From contig NZ_CP018839.1 of the NCBI RefSeq assembly GCF_001922305.1, positions 1,302,001-1,366,000 of the forward strand: a DNA stretch of 64,000 bases, written 5' to 3'. Source of the stretch: Thauera chlorobenzoica. Its GTDB lineage: Bacteria; Pseudomonadota; Gammaproteobacteria; Burkholderiales; Rhodocyclaceae. This document shows, one piece after another, positions 25,193 through 35,515 of the stretch. The notes beneath the pieces are model-generated. The model was not told where the DNA came from. It did no database searches and saw only the letters and a program-made list of their open reading frames with translations. The stretch's first letter is position 1; the number at the start of each line of letters is the position of its first letter. The position numbers and the translations under genes are program-made.

Positions 25193-26254
25193 TTACGCGC
25201 CGAACAGGTCTCCGGCCTGCCCGCTGCGCGGCGGGGCGAGGCCGAAGTGCTGCCAGATCGAGTGCGTCGCCATGCGCCCGCGCGGGGTACGCTGCAGGTA
25301 GCCCTGCTGGATCAGGTAGGGCTCGATGACGTCCTCGATGGTGTCGGTCGATTCGCCGATCGCGGCGGCGAGGTTGTCCAGGCCAACCGGGCCGCCGCCG
25401 AACTTCTCCAGCATCGCGCCGAGCAGCTTGCGGTCCATCAGGTCGAGGCCGAGATGGTCGACGTCGAGCATCTTCAGCGCCGCGTCCGCCACCGCGGCGC
25501 TGATGTGGCCGCCGGCCTTCACTTCGGCGTAGTCGCGCACGCGGCGCAGCAGGCGGTTGGCGATGCGCGGGGTGCCGCGCGCGCGGCGGGCGATTTCGAG
25601 CGCGCCGGCGTCGTCGATGGCGACGTTCAACAGCCGTGCCGAGCGGCCGACGATGAAGGCGAGCTCGTCCGCGGTGTAGAACTCGAGCCGCGAGACGATG
25701 CCGAAGCGGTCACGCAGCGGATTGGTGAGCATGCCGGCGCGGGTGGTGGCGCCGACCAGGGTGAACGGCGGCAGGTCGAGCTTCACCGAGCGCGCCGCCG
25801 GGCCTTCGCCGATCATGATGTCGATCTGGAAGTCTTCGAGGGCCGGGTAGAGGATTTCCTCCACCACCGGCGACAGGCGGTGGATTTCGTCGATGAAGAG
25901 GACGTCGTGCGGCTCGAGGTTGGTCAAGAGCGCGGCGAGATCCCCGGCGCGCTCGAGCACCGGCCCCGAGGTCTGGCGCAGGTTCACCCCCATCTCGGCG
26001 GCGACGATGTGGGCGAGGGTGGTCTTGCCCAGGCCGGGGGGGCCGAACAGCAGCACGTGGTCGAGCGCCTCGCTGCGGTTGCGGGCGGCGGTGATGAAGA
26101 TCTCGAGCTGCTCGCGGATCTTGGCCTGGCCGACGTATTCGGCCAGGCGCTTGGGGCGCAGCGCGCGCTCGACGGCGTCTTCCTGGCGGTCGGCGGGGCG
26201 CGGCGAGATCAGCCGTTCGGCGGGAGCGGCCTGCAGCTTGTCGGTTTCGATCAT
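25193..26254 (-). CDS. ruvB: RuvB, Holliday-junction branch-migration ATPase
   Basis: RuvB is the hexameric motor that with RuvA drives branch migration in recombination repair. The 353-aa protein shows [12 protein letters not shown] (32-43), Walker [10 protein letters not shown] (71-79), Walker B LFIDEIH (119-125), sensor-1 VGATTRAG and the arginine finger region in NPLRDRFG. The C-terminal winged helix ends RTPRGRMAT. It lies downstream of ruvA on the same strand with 55 nt between them. ruvC is not in the window. Confidence 0.96.
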   Translation of the reverse strand: MIETDKLQAAPAERLISPRPADRQEDAVERALRPKRLAEYVGQAKIREQLEIFITAARNRSEALDHVLLFGPPGLGKTTLAHIVAAEMGVNLRQTSGPVLERAGDLAALLTNLEPHDVLFIDEIHRLSPVVEEILYPALEDFQIDIMIGEGPAARSVKLDLPPFTLVGATTRAGMLTNPLRDRFGIVSRLEFYTADELAFIVGRSARLLNVAIDDAGALEIARRARGTPRIANRLLRRVRDYAEVKAGGHISAAVADAALKMLDVDHLGLDLMDRKLLGAMLEKFGGGPVGLDNLAAAIGESTDTIEDVIEPYLIQQGYLQRTPRGRMATHSIWQHFGLAPPRSGQAGDLFGA

Positions 26255-26309
26255 GGCGTGAGTGTAGCCGTTCCGGTGCGGCCCGGTGCGCTCCGGACTG
26301 TGGATTCGT

Positions 26310-26909
26310 TCAGGCCCTGGACAGCGCCTTCAGCGCCTGGCGGATGCCCTCGGAGACGCCCGTGTCCGCGGCCAGCCCCTTCATCGCGCCGAGCGCCTCG
26401 CGTTCGTTGTAGCCGAGCGCGAGGAGCGCGTTGAGGATGTCGCTCTTGGCATCGGGCGGTGTGCCGGGGGCGGCGGCGAGTTTGGCGCCAGCCAGGTTCG
26501 GCAGGGCTTTGCCGAGCTTGTCGCGCAGCTCGAGCAGGAGGCGCTCGGCGGTCTTCTTGCCGATGCCGGGAATCTTCACCAGGCGGCCGGCTTCCTGCAG
26601 CGCCACGGCCTGGGCGAGGTCGTTCACCGAAAGTCCCGACAGCACCGCGAGCGCCATGCGTGCGCCGACACCGGACACCTTCAGCAGCTGGCGGAAGGTG
26701 GTGCGCTCTTCCGCGGTGGCGAAACCGAACAGGAAGTGGCCGTCCTCGCGCACGACGAAGTGGGTGTGCAGGCTCACCGCCGCGCCGGTGGCCGGCAGGC
26801 CGTAGAACGTGCTCATCGGCACGTCGACTTCGTAGCCGACGCCATGGACGTCGATGAGGATCTGGGGAGGGGTCTTTTCCAGCAGGGTGCCGGTGAGGCG
26901 GCCGATCAT
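26310..26909 (-). CDS. ruvA: RuvA, Holliday-junction DNA-binding protein
   Basis: RuvA tetramers hold the four-way junction for RuvB. The ATG at 26909 gives 199 aa. Domain I begins [12 protein letters not shown] with the OB-fold, domain II has the helix-hairpin-helix pairs [16 protein letters not shown] (about 76-91) and [20 protein letters not shown] (about 112-131), and domain III (about 150-199) ends [16 protein letters not shown]. The frame is open further upstream but the family start is clearly at this Met. Confidence 0.95.
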   Translation of the reverse strand: MIGRLTGTLLEKTPPQILIDVHGVGYEVDVPMSTFYGLPATGAAVSLHTHFVVREDGHFLFGFATAEERTTFRQLLKVSGVGARMALAVLSGLSVNDLAQAVALQEAGRLVKIPGIGKKTAERLLLELRDKLGKALPNLAGAKLAAAPGTPPDAKSDILNALLALGYNEREALGAMKGLAADTGVSEGIRQALKALSRA

Positions 26910-26977
26910 CGGGAGGCGTCCGGGAGGTGAGACGCCGAGTGTACCAGCCTGGCCGCGGCAGGGCGGCATCGCCCCGG

Positions 26978-27928
26978 TCAGAACAACGCCAGCGCGGCGG
27001 CGAGGAGCAGGCCGTGGACCAGGGTGGCGGCGATGGTGCGCCGGATCGCGGGGGCGAGTTCGGCCGGGGTGGCGGCGTATTCGAGCAGGTCGCGCGCGGC
27101 GGGAAAGGAAATCGCCACCGTCAGCGCGGCGGCGGCGGTTTTCTGCGGCAGCTGGTGGGCGGTGACCATGGCGATCAACCAGGCATAGGCGGTGATCGCG
27201 ATCAGCAGGTAGCCCCATTTTGCGACCTGCGGGCCGAGGCGCACGACCAGGGTGCGCTTGCCGGCGGCGGCATCGCCGTCATGGTCGGGGAACTGGTTGA
27301 TGAACAGCAGGTTGGCCACCAGCAGGGCGTAGGACAGGCCGGCGGCGGCCGGCAGCATGGCGAAGGCGCCGCGCTGGACGTAGTCGGCGCCGACCACGAC
27401 CAGCAGCCAGCAGGCGGTGATCACCACTTCGCCGCAGCCGCGATGGACCAGTTGCAGCGGCGGGGCGGAATACGCCCAGCCGAGGACGAGTCCGGCGGCG
27501 CCGACCAGCACCAGGCCGGGGCCGGCCTGGGCGGCGAGCCACAATCCCGCGGGGACTACCGCGGCGAGCAGGCCGTAGCCGAAGCGCGCGCTCTGGCGCG
27601 CACTGAGGACGCCGTTCTGGATGAAGCGGCTGCCTCCGGTGAACGGAAACAGGCGCCCGCGGTTGGCGTCGTCGGCCCCGTTGACGGCATCGTGGTAGTC
27701 GTTGATGACGTTGCCGCCGGCATGGGCGGCGAGGGTAGCGAGCAGGGTCGGCAGGGCCGTCCATGGGTCGATGGCGACGCCGCCGGCGTGGGCGCTGGCG
27801 AGGCCGATCAGGCAGGCGACCAGGGTGACGGCGAGGAAGGCCGGGCGGGTGGCGGCGAAATGGCGGGTGAGCGCGCTGCGGTAGCGTTCCGGGCGGGGTT
27901 CGGCGGGATGGGGCGGGGCGGCGTTCAC
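26978..27928 (-). CDS. UbiA-superfamily prenyltransferase, MenA-like
   Basis: Members attach an isoprenoid chain to an aromatic acceptor in the membrane. The 316-aa protein has nine or so hydrophobic segments and both Asp-rich prenyl-diphosphate/Mg2+ motifs, [15 protein letters not shown] (73-87) and NQFPDHDGD (211-219). The ND-X2-D spacing and the [12 protein letters not shown] loop are closer to MenA-type 1,4-dihydroxy-2-naphthoate prenyltransferases than to UbiA. No menaquinone genes are nearby, so the acceptor is uncertain. It lies 68 nt upstream of ruvA on the same strand. Confidence 0.8.
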   Translation of the reverse strand: MNAAPPHPAEPRPERYRSALTRHFAATRPAFLAVTLVACLIGLASAHAGGVAIDPWTALPTLLATLAAHAGGNVINDYHDAVNGADDANRGRLFPFTGGSRFIQNGVLSARQSARFGYGLLAAVVPAGLWLAAQAGPGLVLVGAAGLVLGWAYSAPPLQLVHRGCGEVVITACWLLVVVGADYVQRGAFAMLPAAAGLSYALLVANLLFINQFPDHDGDAAAGKRTLVVRLGPQVAKWGYLLIAITAYAWLIAMVTAHQLPQKTAAAALTVAISFPAARDLLEYAATPAELAPAIRRTIAATLVHGLLLAAALALF

Positions 27929-28002
27929 GGGGCTGCAGGCGGGCGTTGCGTGCCGGGGGGAGCCGGCGCGTGGACGATCAGAGCCGGCAGGGTATCAGTG
28001 GC

Positions 28003-28032
28003 GGCCGGCGCATGCACGAAAATGCGCCGGCC
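28003..28032 (-). terminator. Hairpin downstream of the chemoreceptor gene
   Basis: GGCCGGCGCAT (28003-28013) and ATGCGCCGGCC (28022-28032) form a perfect 11-bp stem with an 8-nt loop, 20 nt past the chemoreceptor stop on the minus strand. Confidence 0.55.
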
Positions 28033-28052
28033 GGCGCCCTCGTCCGCGGGGC

Positions 28053-29831
28053 TCAGCCGGCGGACAGGGCACGCCGGGGCGGCAGGGCGGCGCGCGGCGC
28101 AGCGCCGTCCAGGGTGTGGGGCAGCGCTCCCGGGGTGGAGACTGCGGGGTGCCCGGCCGCAGAGGTGGCGGCGTCCCCGAGCACGAAGGCGCGGATCAGG
28201 TGGTTCAGGTGCTCGGCATGGGCGCGCATGGTGCTGGCGGTGGCGGCGTTCTGTTCGACCATCGCGGCGTTCTGCTGGGTCATGGTGTCCATCTGGGTGA
28301 CTGCGGTGTTGACTTCGCCGATGCCCACGCTTTGCTCGCGTGAGCCGGCGCTGATTTCGGCGATGGCGCTGGTCACTTCGGTGACGCGCTGCACGATCAG
28401 CTGCATCGTCCTGCCGGCCTGCTGGACGATTTCGGCGCCGCTCCGGGAGTGCTCGACGGACTCCCCGATCAGGGTCTTGATCTGCTTTGCCGCATCGGCC
28501 GAGCGCTGCGCCAGCATGCGGACTTCCTGGGCGACGACGGCGAAGCCGCGGCCGTGATCGCCGGCGCGGGCAGCCTCCACCGAGGCGTTGAGGGCGAGGA
28601 TGTTGGTCTGGAAGGCGATCGCGTCGATCATCGAGAGGATGTCGCCGATCTGCGTCGACGAACGGCTGATGTCGGCCATGGTCTTCTCCACCTTCTCCAT
28701 CGCCTCCCTGCCCTGGTGCGCCACCTGGGCGGCGGACTGGACGAGGCGGTCGGCCTCCTGGGCGTGTTCGGCGTTGTTGCCGACGGTGGAGGTGATCTGC
28801 TCCATCGCCGAGGAGGTCTGCTGCAGGCTGGCGGCGGCCTGGTCGGTGCGCGAGGCGAGTTCCTCGCTGCTCTGGGCGATCTCGGTGGAGGCCTGGTAGA
28901 CGTCGGACGCGCTCTGGCGGACTTCGATCAGGGTCGCCTGGATGCGGGCCAGGAAACCGTTGAACTGGGTGGCGAGTTCGCCGATCTCGTCGCTGCTGGT
29001 GATGCGGAGGCGGCGGGTGAGGTCGCCCCTGCCGTCGGCCACCTCGTGGGCGATCTTTTCCATGGTGGTGGCGGTGTCGCGGATCTGGCGCACGATCCGG
29101 CGGGTGACGAGGACGGTGAGCACCGTGATGGCGAGCAGTAGCGCCGAGGAAATGAGGAAGAAGCGCAGCAGCGTCGCGCTCAGGTTTTCCTGCGCGACCT
29201 GCTCGATCGCGGTCATCGCGGCGTCGATGTCGGTGACATAGACGCCGGCGCCGATCACCCAGCCCCACTCCGGCAGGTTGGCGACGTAGGAGTATTTCGG
29301 CTCCTGCCTGCCGGTGCCCGGGTGGGGCCAGGCGTACTGATAGTGGCCGCCGCCGTTGCGGGCGACGTCGATCATGTCGCGGATCAGCGGCTTGCCGTTG
29401 GGGTCGGTGGCATCGATCATCCGGGTGCCTTCCTGGCGCGGCACGGCGGGCTGGACGAGCATGGTGCCCGCATGATCGAAGACGAACACGTAGTTGCCGT
29501 CGCCGAAGCGCATGTTGCGCAGCAAGGCCTTGGCGGTTTCCTTGGCGACTTCGGGGTCGGCCGTTCCGGTGGCGACCTGCTGCACCATCGACCTGGCCAG
29601 GGCCACGACGTCCTTGACCCCTTGCTGACGGGACTCGGTGAGCAGCGTGCGCTGCTGCGCGAGCTGGGTGCGCATGTCCTCGATCCGCGCCATGTTTTCC
29701 ATGAGCACCAGGCTGGTGGAGGAGATCACGAGCGGGATCAGCACCAGCAGCAGGATCTTGTTCTGGAGGTTGAGCGAAAGGACGTTCCTCAGGGTGCGGG
29801 AAATACCTGCGGGCAAGTCGCGTTTTTGCAT
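28053..29831 (-). CDS. Methyl-accepting chemotaxis protein with single Cache (sCache_2) sensor
   Basis: This is a membrane chemoreceptor that signals through CheW/CheA. The ATG at 29831 (GGAGACAGG upstream) gives 592 aa. TM1 spans about 24-43, followed by a periplasmic sCache_2 domain (about 45-235) with [18 protein letters not shown] and [17 protein letters not shown]2 is at about 247-267, then HAMP (about 268-322) and the signalling domain with the hairpin tip [24 protein letters not shown] region. sCache_2 sensors often bind small carboxylates, but the ligand cannot be read from sequence. A 60-residue C-terminal tail has no CheR-binding pentapeptide. An FNR-type box lies about 195 nt upstream. 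Confidence 0.92.
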   Translation of the reverse strand: MQKRDLPAGISRTLRNVLSLNLQNKILLLVLIPLVISSTSLVLMENMARIEDMRTQLAQQRTLLTESRQQGVKDVVALARSMVQQVATGTADPEVAKETAKALLRNMRFGDGNYVFVFDHAGTMLVQPAVPRQEGTRMIDATDPNGKPLIRDMIDVARNGGGHYQYAWPHPGTGRQEPKYSYVANLPEWGWVIGAGVYVTDIDAAMTAIEQVAQENLSATLLRFFLISSALLLAITVLTVLVTRRIVRQIRDTATTMEKIAHEVADGRGDLTRRLRITSSDEIGELATQFNGFLARIQATLIEVRQSASDVYQASTEIAQSSEELASRTDQAAASLQQTSSAMEQITSTVGNNAEHAQEADRLVQSAAQVAHQGREAMEKVEKTMADISRSSTQIGDILSMIDAIAFQTNILALNASVEAARAGDHGRGFAVVAQEVRMLAQRSADAAKQIKTLIGESVEHSRSGAEIVQQAGRTMQLIVQRVTEVTSAIAEISAGSREQSVGIGEVNTAVTQMDTMTQQNAAMVEQNAATASTMRAHAEHLNHLIRAFVLGDAATSAAGHPAVSTPGALPHTLDGAAPRAALPPRRALSAG

Positions 29832-30020
29832 CGGTGCCTGTCTCCTGGATGGCGGACCCGGCCTCGGCCGGCTGTCATTACTGCGGATGCGTGCTCGTGG
29901 CGGAAGGCACGGTAGCGGTGCCGGCACCACCGCCGCGGCATCTTTTAACGCTACGGCATCCGGAGCTTACCTCGAGCGAATATCCACAAGCAGGGCACGC
30001 TATGCTGTTGTTGTTATCCT

Positions 30021-30034
30021 TTGATCTGGGTCAA
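30021..30034. promoter_or_regulatory. FNR/ANR-type binding site upstream of the chemoreceptor gene
   Basis: TTGATCTGGGTCAA matches the TTGAT-N4-ATCAA consensus at nine of ten positions. It lies in the 250-nt gap between rng and the chemoreceptor, both on the minus strand, so the chemoreceptor promoter is the only sensible target. This would tie the receptor to oxygen limitation. Nothing else was recognised in 29832-30081. Confidence 0.5.
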
Positions 30035-30081
30035 TGTTTGGGGCGGCCGGCAGAGTGCAGTTCGCTTGGGGCGCGGAGGGC

Positions 30082-31536
30082 TCACAGCAGGACGATGTCG
30101 AACTGCTCCTGGGTGTAGCTGCCCTCGGCGTGGAGTGAGACTTTCTTGTCGATGAAGTCCGACAGCATCGCCAGCGACTGGCTTTCCTCGTCGAGGAAGA
30201 GGTCGATGACGTTGGGCGCGGCGAGGACGCGGAACTCCCTGGCGTTGAACTGGCGCGCCTCGCGCAGCAGTTCGCGCAGGATCTCGTAGGCCACCGTGCG
30301 CGCGGTCTTGACTTCGCCGCGGCCGCTGCAGGTGGGGCAGGGCTCGCACAGCAGGTGGGCGAGCGATTCGCGGGTGCGCTTTCGCGTCATCTCCACCAGG
30401 CCGAGCGCGGTGAAGCCGTTGATGCTCATCTTGGTGTGGTCGCGCGCCAGGGCCTTGCGGAACTCGTCGAGCACCATCTCGCGGTGCTCGGCGTTTTCCA
30501 TGTCGATGAAGTCGATGATGATGATGCCGCCGAGGTTCCTGAGGCGCAGCTGGCGGGCGATGGTCTGGGTCGCCTCGAGGTTGGTCTTGAAGATGGTGTC
30601 GTCGAAGTTGCGCGCGCCGACGAAGCCGCCGGTGTTGACGTCGACGGTGGTCATCGCTTCGGTCTGGTCGATGATCAGGTAGCCGCCGGACTTCAGGTCC
30701 ACGCGGCGGGCGAGCGCCTTCTGGATTTCCTCTTCGACGTTGTAGAGCTCGAACAGCGGGCGTTCGCCACTGTAGTGCTCGAGCAGGGGCAGGACCTTGG
30801 GGGTGTATTCGGCGGCGAAGGCGGAAAGCTTCTGGAAGTTTTCCCGCGAATCGATGCGGATGCGGGTGGTCTCGTCGTTGGCCAGGTCGCGCAGGGTGCG
30901 CTGGCCCAGGCCGAGGTCCTCGTGCACCAGCTTGGGCGGGAACGCGCCGCGGGTGCTGCCGGAGACCTCGCTCCACAGCTTGCGCAGGTAGGCGATGTCG
31001 GCGGCGAGCTCGGCGTCGGAGGCGGATTCGGCCATCGTCCGGACGATGAAGCCGCCGGCTTCGTCCTCCGGCACCAGGGCGGCGAGGCGACCGCGCAGGG
31101 CTTCGCGCTCGGCCTCATCCTCGATCCGCTGTGAAATGCCGATGTGTTTTTCCTGAGGGAGGTAGACGAGCAGGCGCCCGGCGAGGCTGATCTGGGTGGA
31201 CAGGCGCGCGCCCTTGGTCCCGATCGGGTCCTTGAGCACCTGCACCATCAGGCTCTGGCCTTCGGCGAGGATGCGCTCGATCGGGCGTGCCGGCTCGCCG
31301 TGGGGGCGGTCGGTCCAGATGTCGGCGACGTGGAGGAAGGCGGTGCGCTCGAGGCCGATGTCGATGAAGGCCGACTGCATGCCGGGCAGCACCCGCACCA
31401 CCTTGCCGAGGTAGATGTTGCCGACGATGCCGCGACAGGTGGTGCGCTCGATGTGCAGTTCCTGCACCACGCCCTGCTCGACGATCGCCACCCGGGTTTC
31501 CTGCGGGGTGCAGTTGATGAGGAATTCGATGCTCAT
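30082..31536 (-). CDS. rng: RNase G (CafA)
   Basis: RNase G is an endoribonuclease for 16S rRNA 5' maturation and mRNA decay. The 484-aa protein has an S1-like domain (about 35-120; GNIYLGKVVRVLPGMQSAFIDIG), the RNase H-like and 5'-sensor regions, the catalytic Asp-bearing IIIIDFIDM (about 297-305) and the Zn-link CPTCSGRG (about 401-408). It lacks the long C-terminal scaffold of RNase E. The ATG at 31536 starts MSIEFLINCTPQETR, standard for the family. It ends the nadD-rsfS-rlmH-maf-rng operon, after a palindromic intercistronic element. Confidence 0.95.
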   Translation of the reverse strand: MSIEFLINCTPQETRVAIVEQGVVQELHIERTTCRGIVGNIYLGKVVRVLPGMQSAFIDIGLERTAFLHVADIWTDRPHGEPARPIERILAEGQSLMVQVLKDPIGTKGARLSTQISLAGRLLVYLPQEKHIGISQRIEDEAEREALRGRLAALVPEDEAGGFIVRTMAESASDAELAADIAYLRKLWSEVSGSTRGAFPPKLVHEDLGLGQRTLRDLANDETTRIRIDSRENFQKLSAFAAEYTPKVLPLLEHYSGERPLFELYNVEEEIQKALARRVDLKSGGYLIIDQTEAMTTVDVNTGGFVGARNFDDTIFKTNLEATQTIARQLRLRNLGGIIIIDFIDMENAEHREMVLDEFRKALARDHTKMSINGFTALGLVEMTRKRTRESLAHLLCEPCPTCSGRGEVKTARTVAYEILRELLREARQFNAREFRVLAAPNVIDLFLDEESQSLAMLSDFIDKKVSLHAEGSYTQEQFDIVLL

Positions 31537-31550
31537 GATGTCGTTTCGAA

Positions 31551-31604
31551 TGGGATCAGGTCTTGCTTCTGCGCTTCCGCGGACGGCGGCGGGGAGGCGC
31601 GAAT

Positions 31605-31620
<16 letters not shown>
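31551..31620. repeat. REP-like palindromic element between maf and rng
   Basis: TGGGATCAGGTCTTG (31551-31565) and its exact reverse complement CAAGACCTGATCCCA (31606-31620) enclose 40 nt that are themselves partly self-complementary. The arms resemble the GGTCAGGTCTTGAATT-type palindromes I know from Rhodocyclales genomes (recalled, not searched). The distal arm overlaps the last codon and stop of maf. Confidence 0.6.
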
Positions 31621-32243
<623 letters not shown>

Positions 32244-32253
32244 GGGCGAGGCC

Positions 32254-32724
32254 TCATTCGCGGTGATAGGGGTGCTTGCGCAGTACCGTCCAGGCGCGGT
32301 ACAGCGCCTCGGCCAGCAGCGGGCGCACCAGCGCGTGCGGCAGGGTCAGGCTGGAGAGGCGGATCGCCTCGTCGGCGCCGGCCTTGAGCGCCGGCGCGAG
32401 GCCGTCGGGGCCGCCGACGATCAGGGCGATGTCGGTGCCGCCGGCCTGCCAGGCTTCGAGCCGGCGGGCGAGGGCCGGCGTCGTCAGGTCGGCGCCGTGC
32501 TCGTCGAGGATCACCCGCCGGCAGCGCGGCGGCAGCGCGGCTTCGATACGGGCGGCTTCGGCGGCCATCAGCGCATCGACGGTCTTGCCGCTGGTGCGCG
32601 GCTCGGCTTTCACTTCGACGAGCTGCAGCGGCAGCTCGCGCGGCATGCGGCGGGCGAATTCGTCGAAGCCGGCCTGCACCCAGCCGGGCATGCGGTGGCC
32701 GACGGCAACGATGGTGAGGCGCAC
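32254..32724 (-). CDS. rlmH: RlmH, 23S rRNA pseudouridine-1915 N3-methyltransferase
   Basis: RlmH is a SPOUT-class methyltransferase modifying pseudouridine 1915 in helix 69. The 156-aa protein is the usual size with [19 protein letters not shown] (8-26), ILDEHG (about 71-76), [12 protein letters not shown] [11 protein letters not shown] (about 100-110) forming the SAM knot, and the C-terminal [15 protein letters not shown]. It is one base past rsfS in the operon. Confidence 0.95.
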   Translation of the reverse strand: MRLTIVAVGHRMPGWVQAGFDEFARRMPRELPLQLVEVKAEPRTSGKTVDALMAAEAARIEAALPPRCRRVILDEHGADLTTPALARRLEAWQAGGTDIALIVGGPDGLAPALKAGADEAIRLSSLTLPHALVRPLLAEALYRAWTVLRKHPYHRE

Positions 32725-32725
32725 G

Positions 32726-33082
32726 TCAGCGGTCGGCGGCGGCAGGGCGGCGGGCAGCCGGGGCGTGGCCCCACAGTTCCTCGAGCTTGTAGTAGCTGCG
32801 CACCGCGGGCTGCATGATGTGCACGACGATGCTGCCGAGGTCGACGAGGACCCATTCGCCGCTTTCCTCGCCTTCGGTGCTGAGCACTTCGCCGCCGGCG
32901 GATTTCACCTTGTCCTGGACGTTGTGGGCGAGGGCGCGAGTCTGGCGCCCGGAGTCGGCGCTGGCGATGACGATGCGGTCGAACAGCGGGGTGTGGCGGG
33001 CGGTGTCGATGACTTCGATGTCGCGCGCCTTGATGTCCTCGAGCGCTTGAACGACGATTTTCTGCAGGGCGGGGATGTCCAT
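32726..33082 (-). CDS. rsfS: RsfS, ribosomal silencing factor
   Basis: RsfS binds L14 and blocks subunit joining when nutrients are low. The 118-aa protein has the RsfS pattern [12 protein letters not shown] (15-26), [22 protein letters not shown] (34-55), [18 protein letters not shown] (about 75-92) and YYKLEELW (about 97-104). The ATG at 33082 lies 138 nt after the nadD stop, the widest gap in this operon. Confidence 0.94.
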   Translation of the reverse strand: MDIPALQKIVVQALEDIKARDIEVIDTARHTPLFDRIVIASADSGRQTRALAHNVQDKVKSAGGEVLSTEGEESGEWVLVDLGSIVVHIMQPAVRSYYKLEELWGHAPAARRPAAADR

Positions 33083-33220
33083 TCAGGTCCTGGTGGGGCT
33101 GGGTTCGGTTGGGGGCGGCCCGGTGCAAGCGGCTTGACCGGTGGTGCCGGGCTGCAGGGCCAGGCGATGGCCCGGATGGTCCGCGCCGGCGCATGCCGGG
33201 TGTGCCGCTGGCGGGCTCGG

Positions 33221-33910
33221 TCAGCGATACAGACGGTGCGCGGCAATATAGTCGAGAACCGGATCGGGCAGCAAATAGCGCACGCTATGGCCGTTCTTCA
33301 CCAGGTCGCGGATCAGCGAGGCGGAAATCGCGAGCGGAGTCATGTCGAACGGAACGATCCGGCCGGCCGGGGCGGTGCGCAGGTCGGCCGGGTCGGCGCT
33401 GTGGCGGCCGCGGCAGGCGGCGTCGAGCGCCGGCGACAGGGTGGCGGGCCAGCGCCGGCCGTGCGGCGCGTAGCCGGGGCGGTTGGCGACGGCGATGTGG
33501 GCGAGCTCGAACAGCGCCTCCCAGCGATGCCAGGCCGGCAGGCCGGCGAAGGCGTCGGCGCCGAGGATCAGCACCAGCGGGCGCTGTGCGCCGAGCTCGG
33601 CGCGCAGGCGCTGGAGGGTGAGCACGGTGTAGCTCTTCTGTGCCGAGCGTACTTCGCCGTCGTCCACCGTGAGGGCGGGGTTGGCGGCGGTGGCCAGCCG
33701 CGCCATCGCCAGGCGGTCTTCCGCGGTGCTGTGCGGGGTGCCGCGATGTGGCGGCTGGCCGGCGGGAATCAGGCGCACACCGGCGAGGGCGAGCGCTTCG
33801 CGGGCCTCTTCGGCGAGGCGCAGGTGGCCGAGGTGGATCGGGTCGAAGGTGCCGCCGAGGACGCCGAGCGGGGTGTTCGCCCCGCCCCCGCTCCCGGCCT
33901 CAGCCGCCAT
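33221..33910 (-). CDS. nadD: NadD, nicotinate-nucleotide adenylyltransferase
   Basis: NadD makes nicotinate adenine dinucleotide from NaMN and ATP for NAD synthesis. The 229-aa protein has the nucleotidyltransferase motif GGTFDPIHLGHLR (19-31), ILGADAFAGLPAWHRWE (about 115-131) and the C-terminal ISASLIRDLVKNG (about 195-207). A 12-residue Ala/Gly-rich lead precedes the core; the start codon overlaps the last codons of the upstream membrane-protein gene by 11 nt. Confidence 0.94.
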   Translation of the reverse strand: MAAEAGSGGGANTPLGVLGGTFDPIHLGHLRLAEEAREALALAGVRLIPAGQPPHRGTPHSTAEDRLAMARLATAANPALTVDDGEVRSAQKSYTVLTLQRLRAELGAQRPLVLILGADAFAGLPAWHRWEALFELAHIAVANRPGYAPHGRRWPATLSPALDAACRGRHSADPADLRTAPAGRIVPFDMTPLAISASLIRDLVKNGHSVRYLLPDPVLDYIAAHRLYR

Positions 33911-34703
33911 CGCCGCCGTCCGCGGCGGTGTCGATCGCCGGCAGGGTGCTGCCGTCGGGCAGCCCGAAGACGTCGCGCGCGCAGGTGTAGAAGCTGGCGA
34001 AGATCACCGGCACGATCAGCAGCGGGATCGGCAGCGAGGCCAGGGTGCCGAGCGCGGGCGAGATCAGGCCGAGCACGCCGATGACGATGCCCGGCAGGAT
34101 CGCGCCGAAGATCGCCAGGCCGATGGCGTAGGCGAGGAAGGGGCGCCAGTTGCGCAGGCAGGCATAAAAGCTGAAGAACAGCGCCTTCGGCGCGGACACC
34201 CGCCACCACGCCGCGAGCATCGGGGCGAACCAGTAGGCCATCATCACCGGGGTCGACAGCGCGACGGCGACGACCAGGGTGAAGCCGAGCGTCGAGTCGC
34301 CCGCCGTCTGCGGGTCGACTTCGCCGCCGCGCAGGATCTCGAACAGGGTGCCGTCGTCGACCGCGGTGAGGATCAGCAGCACCGCCATGGTGGCGATCAG
34401 GTAGAGGCCGCCGATCGCCACCAGCGCCTGGAGGTTGATCCTGAACCCCGAAAACAGCACGTCGGGGCCGGCCTTGCGGCGGGCGTCGATGGCGCGGCAG
34501 GCGTTGAGTACGCCCACCGACAGCGCCGGCATGATCAGCGAGGCGGCAAGCTGGCCGATCAGCGGTACCACGCTCAGCACCACCAGGGTCAGCAGGTAGC
34601 CGAAGGTGGCGAAGGTGATCAGCGCCGGGTTGCGGCGCCACAGCTGCACGCCGTCGCGCAGCCAGGCCCAGCCGCGCTGCATCGGGAGTTGGTTCGCTTG
34701 CAT
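33900..34703 (-). CDS. BPSS1780-family integral membrane protein (copy B)
   Basis: This is a 267-aa membrane protein of unknown function, of a family widespread in betaproteobacteria. The sequence has GWAWLRDGVQLWRRNP near the N-terminus, then about six hydrophobic segments and a TPVMMAYWFAPMLAAWW stretch (about 130-146), and ends in a hydrophilic tail. It shares with the next gene upstream the W-containing amphipathic N-terminus, the WFAPxL motif, a similar segment order and the identical length of 267 aa, so the two look like tandem paralogues. The ATG at 34703 is the first that keeps the family N-terminus. Confidence 0.75.
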   Translation of the reverse strand: MQANQLPMQRGWAWLRDGVQLWRRNPALITFATFGYLLTLVVLSVVPLIGQLAASLIMPALSVGVLNACRAIDARRKAGPDVLFSGFRINLQALVAIGGLYLIATMAVLLILTAVDDGTLFEILRGGEVDPQTAGDSTLGFTLVVAVALSTPVMMAYWFAPMLAAWWRVSAPKALFFSFYACLRNWRPFLAYAIGLAIFGAILPGIVIGVLGLISPALGTLASLPIPLLIVPVIFASFYTCARDVFGLPDGSTLPAIDTAADGGDGG

Positions 34704-34711
34704 GGGTCTTT

Positions 34712-35515
34712 TCAGGGTCGAGGGGGTTCGGAGGGGGGTGGGGCGGGTTGCGAATCGCCGCCGGCAGGGCTCGTCGGCAGCCCGAGCAGGGGGGAGAAGG
34801 TTTCCTTCCACGCCGCGTACAGCGCCCCGGCGATCACCGGGATCAGGATCAGCATGCCGAGCCCGGCGGGCAGCATCGCCACCCACAGCAGCACGTACAG
34901 CAGCACCGCCAGCACGATGAAGGCGAGCAGGTTGTGGACGCAGGCGCGCGCCGACAGCTTCATCGCATCGAGCGGAGCCACGCCGTGCAGCATCACCAGC
35001 GCGGGGGCGAACCAGAGCGCCATCATCAGCAGCGCCCACAGCACGGTAAACACCAGCATCCCGAGCATCATCCCGCCGGCGGCCATGCCCATGCCGGCGA
35101 AGGCGCCGATCGCCGCGCCGGTGAGCATCGCGCTGCCGCCGCTGGCCGCCGCCACCATCGCCGCCAGCAGCAGGCCGAGCAGATGGAAGACGCCCACCAG
35201 CAGGAGGTTGCCGGGGTGGCGGCGGAGGCCCTCGAACAAGTGGTCGACGCGCAGCGCCTGGCCGCGGTCGAGCGCCTGTGCGCCCGCCAGCATCCCGGCC
35301 ACCAGCACCGGCAGCGCGATCGGCGCCGCCGCCCAGCCGAGGACGGGGAGAAAGCCGAGGGCGGTGATGACGATGATGAAGATCAGCGCCTGCACCGCCC
35401 AGGTGCCGGGGGCCTGCATGAACAGGCGCCAGCCGGCGCTGATCCACTGCAGGGCGTGGCCGGGGGCGACATCGCCCGGTGCGGGCGGCGGCGGGAGGGG
35501 GCGGGGGGTGTTCAT
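34712..35515 (-). CDS. BPSS1780-family integral membrane protein (copy A)
   Basis: This is the paralogue of the following gene, also 267 aa. A Pro-rich cytoplasmic start is followed by WISAGWRLFMQAPGTW (about 24-39), about six hydrophobic segments including AAMVAAASGGSAMLTGAAIGAFAGMGMAAGGMMLG (a Gly/Ala/Met-rich stretch cited by position about 119-152), WFAPALVMLHG and KETFSPLLGLP near the end. The ATG overlaps the thrB stop. Function is unknown; linkage to thrB and nadD is not informative. Confidence 0.75.
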   Translation of the reverse strand: MNTPRPLPPPPAPGDVAPGHALQWISAGWRLFMQAPGTWAVQALIFIIVITALGFLPVLGWAAAPIALPVLVAGMLAGAQALDRGQALRVDHLFEGLRRHPGNLLLVGVFHLLGLLLAAMVAAASGGSAMLTGAAIGAFAGMGMAAGGMMLGMLVFTVLWALLMMALWFAPALVMLHGVAPLDAMKLSARACVHNLLAFIVLAVLLYVLLWVAMLPAGLGMLILIPVIAGALYAAWKETFSPLLGLPTSPAGGDSQPAPPPSEPPRP

